A stretch of 64,000 nucleotides of DNA from Methylococcus geothermalis. GTDB taxonomy: Bacteria > Pseudomonadota > Gammaproteobacteria > Methylococcales > Methylococcaceae. Below, one piece after another: positions 21,885 to 30,121 of the stretch. The first letter of the stretch is position 1, and every line of letters starts with the position of its first letter. The notes beneath the pieces were generated by a model. The model was given only the letters and a program-made list of their open reading frames with translations, was not told where the DNA came from and did no database searches. The stretch covers positions 1,130,501 to 1,194,500 of the forward strand of contig NZ_CP046565.1 in the NCBI RefSeq assembly GCF_012769535.1, given 5' to 3'. The position numbers were made by a program, and so were the translations under genes.

Positions 21885-23582
21885 TCAGCCGGCTTGCCTG
21901 CCCAATTTGACTTTGCCGGAGTCCTTCGCCGGCGATTTGCGTTTTCTTGCGGCCAGGGGATGGCTCGAATACGGTACGTGGGATTCGAGGCCCCGTATTT
22001 CGCAATGGCCGCCTCGCTGCACGTAGTCATGCCGGAAATGGTCGATGAATTCCATCACGGTGTGGTCGATGAAATCGGCATTCGACAGGTCGAAGATCAC
22101 GGTCTTGCCGACGGGAAAATCCGCGACTTCGCTTTTCAGGGCGATGAAATTGGAGAAGATCGCAGAGCCGTCGACGTGGATCACAAAGGTGTCGGGCGGA
22201 ACCTCTTCTATCCGATAGGAAATCTTGAGCAGGTGTTTCGGATCAACGCCCCGCAGCATGTGGATCGCCAGCTTGGCGAGAATGCCGATGGCAACGCCGA
22301 TCAACAGATCCGTGGCGAGCACGCCGAGAATGGTGATCACGAACAGCGTCAACTGTTCCCAGCCGATATCCATGGTCTTGGCGAATTCCCTGGGCGAGGC
22401 CAGCCGGAAACCGGTATACACCAGCAGCGCTGCCAGCGAAGCCAGCGGAATCTCGTGAATGACGTGCGGGAACAGCGCGACGAACAGCAGCAGGAAGGCG
22501 CCGTGGAAAAAGTTGGCCCAGCCGGTCTTCGCTCCGTTGGTGATGTTGGCCGAGCTGCGCACGATTTCCGCGATCATCGGCAGTCCTCCGATCAAGCCGC
22601 AGATCAGGTTGCCGGCGCCGACGGCGGTGAGATCGCGGTTCAGGTTGGAGCAGCGCTTGTAAGGGTCGAGTTTGTCCACCGCCACCGCGCTGAGCAGCGT
22701 TTCCAGGCTGCCGACCAGGCAGATGCTGATCGCGGCGCCCCAGAAGTCCGCCGTCCAGACCTTGGAAAAATCAGGGAGATAGAAACCCGCGGTGAAGTCC
22801 TCCGGAATGGTCACCAGGAACTTGGGGCCGACGGTGTATTCGTGGTGCGGCAGAATCGGGTTGTCCGGATGGAACATATAAATATGTTCATGATCCAGAT
22901 CGAAATATTTGCCGAGCGCCATGCCGGCGAGCACGACCAGCAGCGGTGCCGGCACCATCTTGAGATAGCGGCTTCGCATCAGCGACCAGGCGATGAGGAT
23001 CAAAAGGCCCACGGCGCCGATCAGCGCGATTTCCGGGTTGGGGTCGAGCAGGCTGTGGGGAATCTCGGCAATCGTCGCGAGCAGGTCGTCGCTGGCGGCC
23101 TCCGGTTTGACGCCCACCATGATGTGGAACTGCTTGGCCATGATGATGATGCCGATCGCAGCGAGCATGCCGTGGACCACGGAAGCCGGGAAATAGGCGT
23201 TGAGGCGTCCCGCCTTGAGTAATCCCATCGCGATCTGCAGTGCCGAGGCCACCACGATGGCAGCCAGCGTGCAGCGATAACCCTGCATCGCGTCGCCCTG
23301 GCCCAATGTCTGGGTAGCGGCAAGAATGACCACGATGAGTCCGGCGGCAGGGCCGTTGATGGTCATGTAGGAGCCGTTGATCCGGGAAACCAGGAGGCCT
23401 CCGACCACGGCCGAAATGATCCCGGCCATGGGCGGGAAGCCCGAGGCCATGGCGACTCCAAGGCAAAGGGGCAGGGCGATCAGGAAGATTAGAAAGCCCG
23501 AGACCAAGTCGCTTTTCCAGTGTGCTCGCAGGCCGGCCATGCCGTCCGGCGGGATACTCTCGGCAATCGTCGCTGTGTTCAT
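21885..23582 (-). CDS. SulP family anion transporter with STAS domain
   Basis: From ATG 23582 the protein is 565 residues. It has the SulP transmembrane core (SDLVSGFLIFLIALPLCLGVAMASG opening, SRINGSYMTINGPAAGL, about twelve helices) and a C-terminal STAS domain (GSAIFSNF, VIFDLSNADFIDHTVMEF). SulP proteins carry sulfate, bicarbonate or dicarboxylates. An upstream extension of the frame to 23738 is not family-like. The nearby cysB and cysH genes favour sulfate, but a BicA-type Na+/bicarbonate symporter is equally possible on sequence. The tail ends in a Lys/Arg-rich stretch. Confidence 0.88.
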   Translation of the reverse strand: MNTATIAESIPPDGMAGLRAHWKSDLVSGFLIFLIALPLCLGVAMASGFPPMAGIISAVVGGLLVSRINGSYMTINGPAAGLIVVILAATQTLGQGDAMQGYRCTLAAIVVASALQIAMGLLKAGRLNAYFPASVVHGMLAAIGIIIMAKQFHIMVGVKPEAASDDLLATIAEIPHSLLDPNPEIALIGAVGLLILIAWSLMRSRYLKMVPAPLLVVLAGMALGKYFDLDHEHIYMFHPDNPILPHHEYTVGPKFLVTIPEDFTAGFYLPDFSKVWTADFWGAAISICLVGSLETLLSAVAVDKLDPYKRCSNLNRDLTAVGAGNLICGLIGGLPMIAEIVRSSANITNGAKTGWANFFHGAFLLLFVALFPHVIHEIPLASLAALLVYTGFRLASPREFAKTMDIGWEQLTLFVITILGVLATDLLIGVAIGILAKLAIHMLRGVDPKHLLKISYRIEEVPPDTFVIHVDGSAIFSNFIALKSEVADFPVGKTVIFDLSNADFIDHTVMEFIDHFRHDYVQRGGHCEIRGLESHVPYSSHPLAARKRKSPAKDSGKVKLGRQAG

Positions 23583-23807
23583 GGCGGTCTCGCATTGGGT
23601 GATGGATGTCGTTGATTCAGACAAGCGAGAACCGTGCCATTGACGGTGGATCGACAAACGGCCTACTGGCGGCGCCTTGGCGAGGGGGCAGCCGATGATG
23701 GTGGTTGACTCCACCCACAAGCGGGGGTTATCCACCATCGGCCTCCGACCGCTCCTGCGGTTTTTCGCGTAAACTTTGGCTGAACGTTAGAGAGGCCCGA
23801 CCGGAAA

Positions 23808-24611
23808 ATGTTTCCCGAAATCGCACTCCTGGAGGCATTGCTCAAAGACGTCGCGCAGAGGGAGTTGCTCCCTCGTTTCGCCCGCTCCCAGCGGTCGGTC
23901 AAGCCCGACGGCAGCATCGTGACCGAGGCCGACCTGGCCGCTCAAGAGCGGCTGGTCGCAGAACTCCGCAAGCTGACGCCAAGTTTCGAGGTGCTCGGCG
24001 AGGAAATGAGCGGGGAGGAGCAACGTGGACTCCTGATGCGCGCCGGGCCCGGCCTGTGGTGCCTGGATCCATTGGATGGGACCAGCAATTTCGCGGCCGG
24101 CATTCCTTTCTTTTCGATTTCGCTGGCCCTGATCCGGGAGGAGCGTTCGGTGCTGGGGTTGGTCTACGATCCGGTGCGCGACGAGCTTTTTCATGCCAAG
24201 GCCGGCGGCGGCGCATGGTTGAACGGCGAGCGTCTGATGCCGCGGCGTGTCGGTCTGCCCTTGCGGCGCTGCATCGCCGTGGTCGATTTCAAGCGTCTCG
24301 ATCGCGCCTTAAGACGCCGGCTGGCGGACGAGCCACCGTTCAGCTCGCAACGCAACTTCGGTTCGACGGCCCTGGAGTGGTGCTGGCTGGCCGCGGGCCG
24401 TTACCATCTTTATTTGCACGGCGGCCAGAAGCTGTGGGACTACGCCGCTGGAATGCTGATCCTGGGCGAAGCCGGCGGCCGGGCAACGCGCCTCGCCCAT
24501 GAGTCGTCGACCGCGGGGGACATGGGCATGCGTTCCGCCGTGGCCGCGCTCGATCCCGATTTGTTTGCCCAGTGGGTATCGTGGCTGGGCGCGGCGCCGT
24601 TGGAGGGATAG
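23808..24611 (+). CDS. Inositol monophosphatase family phosphatase
   Basis: The 267-residue protein has the family's Mg2+-binding motifs: EADLAAQERLVAEL, the LGEEMSGEE segment, WCLDPLDGTSNFAAGIPFF, and a C-terminal LWDYAAGMLILGEAGG. Members include SuhB, HisN-type histidinol phosphatase and CysQ. 'DGTSNF' rather than 'DGTKEF' argues against CysQ. It is divergent from the SulP gene across 225 bases that contain an imperfect dyad, and lies upstream of fdxA. Confidence 0.85.
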   Translation: MFPEIALLEALLKDVAQRELLPRFARSQRSVKPDGSIVTEADLAAQERLVAELRKLTPSFEVLGEEMSGEEQRGLLMRAGPGLWCLDPLDGTSNFAAGIPFFSISLALIREERSVLGLVYDPVRDELFHAKAGGGAWLNGERLMPRRVGLPLRRCIAVVDFKRLDRALRRRLADEPPFSSQRNFGSTALEWCWLAAGRYHLYLHGGQKLWDYAAGMLILGEAGGRATRLAHESSTAGDMGMRSAVAALDPDLFAQWVSWLGAAPLEG

Positions 24612-24633
24612 TCTAGCCAGGTCATTCGGCGTT

Positions 24634-24673
24634 TTGGGAAAACGTGGGCACACATGTAAAATGCGTGCCCACG
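24634..24673 (+). promoter_or_regulatory. Candidate fdxA promoter with a 9-bp dyad around the -10 box
   Basis: TTGGGA at 24634-24639 and TAAAAT at 24657-24662 are 17 bp apart, a good sigma70 spacing. The -10 box lies in the spacer of a perfect inverted repeat: CGTGGGCAC (24643-24651) and GTGCCCACG (24665-24673), 13 bp apart. The arrangement suits a repressor operator. The dyad has no following T run, so it does not look like a terminator of the upstream phosphatase gene. Confidence 0.45.
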
Positions 24674-24746
24674 ATGCGGGACAGGGCGCGGCCGTTCCCG
24701 ACATGCCAAGGTTTCACTCAAGCGAACGACTTTTAGGATTGCTCAG

Positions 24747-25070
24747 ATGACTTTTGTTGTGACTGAAAACTGCATCAAATGCAAATACACCGATTGCGTT
24801 GATGTCTGTCCGGTGGATTGTTTTCACGAGGGCCCCAATTTTCTCGTCATCGACCCCGATGAATGTATCGATTGCACGCTGTGTGAACCCGAATGCCCCG
24901 CTCATGCGATCTATTCGGAGGACGAACTGCCCGAAGGGCAGGAGCAGTTCATCCAGTTGAACGCCGAGCTTTCCAAGATCTGGCCCAGCATTTCCGAAGT
25001 GAAGGATGCCCTCCCCGACGCCGACGAGTGGAATGGCAAGCCGGACAAGCTGCAGTATCTTGAGCGCTGA
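24747..25070 (+). CDS. fdxA: Seven-iron ferredoxin (FdxA type)
   Basis: The 107-residue protein closely follows Azotobacter-type ferredoxin I. Cys9, Cys17 and Cys50 are placed to hold a [3Fe-4S] cluster, and Cys21, Cys40, Cys43 and Cys46 a [4Fe-4S] cluster; Cys12 and Cys25 match the two free cysteines of that family. It is a low-potential electron carrier in the cytoplasm and could serve IspG, APS reductase-linked or oxidoreductase reactions. A promoter with a dyad lies upstream (24634-24673). Confidence 0.95.
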   Translation: MTFVVTENCIKCKYTDCVDVCPVDCFHEGPNFLVIDPDECIDCTLCEPECPAHAIYSEDELPEGQEQFIQLNAELSKIWPSISEVKDALPDADEWNGKPDKLQYLER

Positions 25071-25100
25071 CCGTCCCGGCCAAGCACCGGCTTCGCTGTA

Positions 25101-25142
25101 CCGGCGCGCGTCTTCGCTTCCTCGGCGCGACGCGCGTGCCGG
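25101..25142. repeat. Imperfect GC-rich stem-loop between fdxA and cysB
   Basis: CCGGCGCGCGTC (25101-25112) pairs with GACGCGCGTGCCGG (25129-25142) with a two-base bulge. There is no T tract on either side, so a rho-independent terminator is not supported. It may affect read-through or mRNA stability between fdxA and cysB. Confidence 0.3.
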
Positions 25143-25163
25143 CTCGATTCCCGGAGTAGCGAC

Positions 25164-26138
25164 GTGAAGCTGCAGCAGCTTCGCTACGTCTGGGAAGTCT
25201 CCCAGCACGATCTCAACGTTTCCTCCACCGCGGATGCCCTGTTCACCTCCCAGCCCGGCATCAGCAAGCAGATCAAGCTGCTGGAGGAGGAACTCGGCAT
25301 TTCCATATTCTCCCGCAATGGCAAGCATCTGACCGAGATCACGCCGGCCGGAAAACACGTGGTCGAACTGGCAGGGCAGATTCTGAGCAAGGTCCAGGAC
25401 ATCCGCAGCGTTGCCCAGGAGTTCCGCGACAACCGCGTCGGCTCGCTCTCCATCGCGACCACCCATACCCAGGCCCGCTATGCCCTGCCGCCGGTGGTGC
25501 GCGAGTTCATGCTGCGTTATCCCGGCATCAAGCTCAACATGCATCAGGGCACGCCGCTCCAGATTGCCGAGGAAGCCTCGCGCGGTTTGGTGGATATTGC
25601 CATCGCCACCGAGGCGATCGAGCTGTTCGGCAACCTGGTGATGCTGCCCTGCTACAAGTGGAACCGGATCGCCCTGGTGCCGAAGGGCCATCCCTTGGCC
25701 GAGAGGCCCAGCCTCACCCTGCAGGATATCGGCGAACATCCGTTGATCACCTACGTCTTCGGTTTCACCGGCCGTTCGCAACTGGATCAGGCTTTCAACA
25801 CGGCGGGCATCAAGCCGCGGCTCGCCTTGACCGCGGTCGACGCCGACGTCATCAAGACTTATGTGCGGCTGGGGCTGGGAGTGGGCATCATCGCCAAGAT
25901 GGCCTACAACCCGGAGACGGACGCGGACCTCGTGGCGCTGGATGCCTCCCACCTGTTCGAATACAGTGTGACCAATATCGGGCTGAGGCGCGACGTCTTC
26001 GTTCGCGGTTTCCTCTACGATTTCATTGCACTGTTCGCACCGCACCTGACCCGCGAGGTGGTGGATCGGGCGCTGGCTTCGCGCGAACCCAAGGAGCTCG
26101 AAACCCTGTTTGCCGGCCTGACTTTGCCGGTCCGGTAG
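25164..26138 (+). CDS. cysB: LysR-type regulator of cysteine biosynthesis
   Basis: This 324-residue protein starts MKLQQLRYVWEVSQHDLNVSSTA, the characteristic CysB N terminus, with the helix-turn-helix through LFTSQPGISKQIKLLEEEL. The effector domain has ATTHTQARYALPPVV and TAVDADVIKTYVRLGLGVG, as in CysB, which responds to O-acetylserine. The start is GTG 25164 with GGAG at 25153-25156. It faces cysH tail to tail (10-base gap), and likely controls cysH and other sulfur genes. Confidence 0.93.
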   Translation: MKLQQLRYVWEVSQHDLNVSSTADALFTSQPGISKQIKLLEEELGISIFSRNGKHLTEITPAGKHVVELAGQILSKVQDIRSVAQEFRDNRVGSLSIATTHTQARYALPPVVREFMLRYPGIKLNMHQGTPLQIAEEASRGLVDIAIATEAIELFGNLVMLPCYKWNRIALVPKGHPLAERPSLTLQDIGEHPLITYVFGFTGRSQLDQAFNTAGIKPRLALTAVDADVIKTYVRLGLGVGIIAKMAYNPETDADLVALDASHLFEYSVTNIGLRRDVFVRGFLYDFIALFAPHLTREVVDRALASREPKELETLFAGLTLPVR

Positions 26139-26148
26139 CTGCGGCCGC

Positions 26149-26871
26149 TCAGTCCTTGGAGGAGTCGCCGATGTGCAGGCCGCATTCCTTCTTGAGCGCA
26201 TCCTCCCACCACCAGCGGCCCTCGCGTTCGTGCTGGCCGGGGCGGATCGGGCGGGTGCAGGGTTCGCAGCCGATGCTGACATACCCTTTGAGGTGCAAGG
26301 CATTGAACGGGATGTCGCAGGCGGCGATGTAATCCCACACCTGGATCGAAGTCCAGCCGGCCAGCGGATTGAACTTCACAAGGGGATGGTCTTCGCTCGC
26401 AAAGGCCGGATCGGCTTCCACTTCCGGTACCGCCTGCCGGGTCGGATTCTGATCCCGGCGCTGGCCGGTGATCCAGGCATCGAGCGTCGCCAGCTTGCGG
26501 CGCAGCGGCCCGACCTTGCGGATTCCGCAGCATTCCTGGTGGCCGTCCCGGTAGAAGCTGAACAGCCCCTTTTCCCGCACCATGGTTTCCAGTTCCGCCG
26601 CATCCGGAGACAAGACTTCGAGCCTGATCGGAAAGCGCTCGCGCACTTCTTCGAGGAAGCGATAGGTTTCGGCGTGCAGGCGGCCGGTGTCCAGCGTGAA
26701 TACCTCGATGCCGGGACGGAGGCGCGAGGCCATGTCCACCAGTACAACGTCTTCCGCCCCGCTGAAGGAGACGGCGATCCGTTCGAAGCGCTTCAATGCC
26801 GCTTCCAGCACGGTGCGCGGCGAACGGTCGGCCAGTTCGGTCCGGAGTGTTTCGATGTCGGCGTGTGTCAT
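26149..26871 (-). CDS. cysH: Adenylyl-sulfate (APS) reductase, iron-sulfur CysH type
   Basis: CysH reduces activated sulfate to sulfite. The 240-residue protein has the nucleotide-binding [13 protein letters not shown] and the [10 protein letters not shown] motif, and a C-terminal catalytic Cys230 in KKECGLH. Cys114-Cys115 together with Cys202 and Cys205 form the CC...CxxC set that ligates a [4Fe-4S] cluster; this marks APS reductases, whereas enterobacterial PAPS reductases lack these four. The organism therefore probably reduces APS directly, without a PAPS step. It sits head to head with nothing; gshA lies upstream on the same strand. Confidence 0.92.
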   Translation of the reverse strand: MTHADIETLRTELADRSPRTVLEAALKRFERIAVSFSGAEDVVLVDMASRLRPGIEVFTLDTGRLHAETYRFLEEVRERFPIRLEVLSPDAAELETMVREKGLFSFYRDGHQECCGIRKVGPLRRKLATLDAWITGQRRDQNPTRQAVPEVEADPAFASEDHPLVKFNPLAGWTSIQVWDYIAACDIPFNALHLKGYVSIGCEPCTRPIRPGQHEREGRWWWEDALKKECGLHIGDSSKD

Positions 26872-26895
26872 GGGGGCAGAGTCTATGACGTGCTT

Positions 26896-28479
26896 TCAGG
26901 TTTGGGCGAAGTAGCGCTGCAGGAACTCGGCGAAGGCGAGAGAATCGCTTGCCTCGATCGCTTCCTGTTCCGCCAGGGATTCTTCGGCCATGCGCCGCAT
27001 GCTGGCTTCCGTTTCGGGCGCGAGGGGATGGCTGCGCATGGCTTCGGCGTGCTGCACCGAGAGCCGCTGGGCGAATTCGGCGAACGATTCGCGGTTGCTG
27101 CGCATTTCCCGCAGCATGCGGGCCGAAGGAAGGTGCTGTTCGGGATCGGCGATAGCCACATATTGGTGCTCAAGGGCGAGGGAATAGGGGCGGTCATTCG
27201 AATCGCCGTCCAGCGCAGCGGCGATCGGCTCCATGGATTCGCACAGCTCCTTAGCCCAGGCTCGAAGGTCCACCGCGCCATCGCCCCTCATCAGTGCCAT
27301 GCCCGGCGTGCGGCCGCAACAGGCGGTGGCCAGCATGTTGTTGGCCGCGGTTTTCTTCTCCTCGGTGCTCATCGGCGGGCTGTCGGCGAGCAAGGATAGC
27401 AGCATGAAGGTCTCCAGGAACCTCAATTGTTCGGGGCTGATTCCGGCCGGGTGATAGCAGTTCAGGTCCACCGAGCGCAGTTCGAGATAGCTGATGCCGC
27501 GTTTCTTCAGGGCCAGGGTGGGCATTTCGCCGGAGCGCGTGATCTGCTTCGGGCGCACGGTGCTGTAGTATTCGTTTTCGATCTGCAGGATGTTGGCGTT
27601 GAGCTGGCGGTATTCGCCGTCCACTTCGATGCCGATGGCCTGGTAGGGCGCATAGGGCGTGGAGATGGCGTGGCTCAGATCGCGGACGTAATCATCGAGC
27701 CGGTTGAAGGAAATGTCGAGGCTGGCCTGATTGTCATTGCGGTAGCCGATGTCGCTCATGCGCAGCGAGGTGGCGTAGGGACGGTGCCAAGTGGTCGGGT
27801 CGAATTCGGCGAAACTCGAAGCCAGCGGCGTCTCCCTCCCTGTAAGGAAGGACTTGGACATGGCGGGCGATGTGCCGTACAGGTACAGGATCAGCCAGCC
27901 GAAGCGCTGGATGTTGCGCACCATCCCGAAATAGCGGTCTGCAACGAACTGCGGGAGCGGCCGGCGGTCGCCGGCCAGTGCCTGCAGCACCGGCCATAAA
28001 TCCTCGTTCACCGAATAATTGAAATGGACGCCGGCGATGGCTTGCATGGCCCGGCCATAGCGGTAGCCCAGGCCGCGGCGGTAGACGTGCTTCATCTTGC
28101 CGATGTTGGAACTGCCATAGACCGCGATCGGGATGCTCTCGTCGCCCTCGATCCGGCAGGGCATCGAGGTCGCCAGCAGCAGTTCGCCGTCGATATTGGC
28201 ATGAACGAAGCGATGGATGTCTTCCAGCGCCGCCAAGGTGTCGGCGCTATCCTCGAAAGGCGGGGTGATCAGCTCGATCAGCGCTTCGGAATAGTCGGTG
28301 GTGATGGCGGGATGGGTCAGCGCCGATCCCAGGGCCTTCGGATGCGGGGTTTGCGCAATTTCACCGGAGGTCGTGATGCGAAGGCTCTCCTTTTCCAGTC
28401 CCTTCAATCCTTTTCGCAGCAGATGCGCCTGCCCGGCGCGGGCGAGCTGCTCGAGCCGCGAGTCGATGAGTTTTCTCAA
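26896..28479 (-). CDS. gshA: Glutamate-cysteine ligase (gamma-glutamylcysteine synthetase)
   Basis: GshA makes gamma-glutamylcysteine, the first step of glutathione synthesis. The 527-residue length and motifs match the E. coli class I family: LRKGLKGLEKESLRI, TDYSEALIELITPP, MPCRIEGDESIPIA, and YLELRSVDLNCYHPAGI. It lies 24 bases upstream of cysH on the same strand, which links cysteine production with its use, and downstream of a DUF2782 gene. Confidence 0.94.
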   Translation of the reverse strand: MRKLIDSRLEQLARAGQAHLLRKGLKGLEKESLRITTSGEIAQTPHPKALGSALTHPAITTDYSEALIELITPPFEDSADTLAALEDIHRFVHANIDGELLLATSMPCRIEGDESIPIAVYGSSNIGKMKHVYRRGLGYRYGRAMQAIAGVHFNYSVNEDLWPVLQALAGDRRPLPQFVADRYFGMVRNIQRFGWLILYLYGTSPAMSKSFLTGRETPLASSFAEFDPTTWHRPYATSLRMSDIGYRNDNQASLDISFNRLDDYVRDLSHAISTPYAPYQAIGIEVDGEYRQLNANILQIENEYYSTVRPKQITRSGEMPTLALKKRGISYLELRSVDLNCYHPAGISPEQLRFLETFMLLSLLADSPPMSTEEKKTAANNMLATACCGRTPGMALMRGDGAVDLRAWAKELCESMEPIAAALDGDSNDRPYSLALEHQYVAIADPEQHLPSARMLREMRSNRESFAEFAQRLSVQHAEAMRSHPLAPETEASMRRMAEESLAEQEAIEASDSLAFAEFLQRYFAQT

Positions 28480-28524
28480 GCGCGGAAATCCTGAAAGTTT
28501 GTTGCCGTGAGCGCAGGCGGCGGT

Positions 28525-28878
28525 TTACCAGCTGAACAGGACCCATTGCGGGATGTCCATACTGCGGGCCATGTCGGTCGTCCGGACGTCCATGTTGCCG
28601 TCGCCATCCTTGTCCATCATGACGTAGGGCGGGCCGATCTTGGGTTTGACCTTGATCATGTAGAGCCTGCCGTTGATGCGGTATTCCTCGTAGAGGTCTT
28701 CGCCCTTGCGCATGATGGTCACGTCCGGCGCCAGCTCCTCCCCGCTCTGGACCGGCCCCGGGATGTCCGGCGGATCGGGCACGGGCTGGAGGTTGCCATC
28801 CTCCGGCGAATCAATGCCCCAGGCAAGCGGCGTGAGCAGCAGGAGCAACATGGGAAGTCGTCGGGTCGGGAATGGCAT
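28525..28878 (-). CDS. DUF2782 family exported protein
   Basis: From the Met codon at 28878 the protein is about 117 residues with a short N-terminal signal or lipoprotein-like hydrophobic segment (RRLPMLLLLLTPLAWG), a proline-rich stretch and a conserved core with EEYRINGRLYMIKVKP and GPPYVMMDKDGDG. This matches the gammaproteobacterial DUF2782 family, of unknown function and often encoded near polA. Upstream codons to 28917 are not family-like. It is 45 bases ahead of gshA on the same strand. Confidence 0.75.
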   Translation of the reverse strand: MPFPTRRLPMLLLLLTPLAWGIDSPEDGNLQPVPDPPDIPGPVQSGEELAPDVTIMRKGEDLYEEYRINGRLYMIKVKPKIGPPYVMMDKDGDGNMDVRTTDMARSMDIPQWVLFSW

Positions 28879-28957
28879 GGACGCTATGAGGTCTGAAGTC
28901 TTCAGGGCGCTAATCATATTATAGATTCGGCCCGCCCGCCCCTCTGCCGTGGCGTTG

Positions 28958-30121
28958 TCAGGTATCCGTCAGGTTTCGGGGAAGCCGGACGGCTATTCTC
29001 GCGACGAATACGAGCACGATGGCGCCCATGACCAGCAGGACCATGACCGGATCGGCGCCACGAGCGGCAGCGGCGGTATAAAGACCGACAGCGACGAGCA
29101 TGGCGGCGTTCAGGAAGAAATTCTGGATCGCCACGGTGATCCCGGCGCCGACGCCGCGGTGGCCTATATCCTGGATGGCGGCATTGAGCGGTACCACGAA
29201 GAAGCCGCCGGCGACGCCGATACCGAGCAGGGCGGTGCGGGCCGGCCAGGGTTCGGACGAAGCCGCAAGCAGGCCGAACATGAGCGCGATGGCGTAACCG
29301 GCATAGCGGGTACGGCGGATCGCCGAGAGCGGGATCCAGCTCGGCGCCAGGGCGGCGCCGATCACGATGCCGATGGCGGTGAACAGAGTAAGCTCGGCGA
29401 TATCGGTGGCGGTCTGGGTGTGGAGTACCGCGGGCGCCCAGGCGACCAGAACGACGCGCAGGGTCGCGGCGGCGGCCCAGAACATGGCCAGGCCCAGCAG
29501 CACCAGCCGGGCGCGTTGCGACTTCAGCAATATTCTGCTCTGCGTGACCAGTTGCTGGACGGCTGGCGATCCGTCGTGGCGGCGCGCGGGCAGTCCTGGC
29601 AGCGTCAGGCTGACCAGGGTTGAAAGCAGAAAGCAGCCGCAGATGACGAACAGGGCCGCCGGGATCGACTGGTCGGCGATCCTGGCGCCGCCGACGGTCC
29701 CGAGCAGAATGGCGGCGATGGTGGCGCCCTCCACCCATCCGTTGGCCTTGACGAGCTGATCCTCGTCCGCGATTTCCGGCAGGATGCCGTATTTGGCAGG
29801 GCTGTACAGCGCAGCCCCGGCACCGACCAGCGAATAGGCGATCAGAGGTTCGATGCCGGCCAGCAGCAGGCCGCCTCCCGCCGTCTTGATGAGATTGGCG
29901 ATGATCAGCACCTGTGGCTTGGGGAGGCGGTCGGCCCAGATGCCGACCCAGGGTGCAAGCGTGACGTAGGCGACCAGGAAAACGCTCTGCAGCGCCGGGA
30001 TGTACCACTCCCCGCGTTCTCCTCCCTGCAGCACGATGGCGATGACGGTGAACAGGATCGCGTTGTCCGCGAAGGCGGAGAGGAACTGGGCGATGACCAG
30101 TGGAACGAGCCCCTTGATCAT
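28958..30121 (-). CDS. lplT: Lysophospholipid transporter (MFS)
   Basis: The 387-residue major facilitator protein flips lysophospholipids to the inner leaflet for re-acylation by Aas. It begins MIKGLVPLVIAQFLSAFADNAILF, has about twelve membrane helices, and contains SPAKYGILPEI, a signature of LplT. Its ATG overlaps the aas stop as ATGA (30118-30121), so translation is coupled to aas. In E. coli the order is lplT-aas; here aas comes first. Confidence 0.93.
   Translation of the reverse strand: MIKGLVPLVIAQFLSAFADNAILFTVIAIVLQGGERGEWYIPALQSVFLVAYVTLAPWVGIWADRLPKPQVLIIANLIKTAGGGLLLAGIEPLIAYSLVGAGAALYSPAKYGILPEIADEDQLVKANGWVEGATIAAILLGTVGGARIADQSIPAALFVICGCFLLSTLVSLTLPGLPARRHDGSPAVQQLVTQSRILLKSQRARLVLLGLAMFWAAAATLRVVLVAWAPAVLHTQTATDIAELTLFTAIGIVIGAALAPSWIPLSAIRRTRYAGYAIALMFGLLAASSEPWPARTALLGIGVAGGFFVVPLNAAIQDIGHRGVGAGITVAIQNFFLNAAMLVAVGLYTAAAARGADPVMVLLVMGAIVLVFVARIAVRLPRNLTDT

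Noticed and set aside
23583-23738. An extended start for the SulP gene
   Set aside because: The extra 52 codons (including WVESTTIIGC) are not like SulP proteins, whose N terminus fits the Met at 23582.
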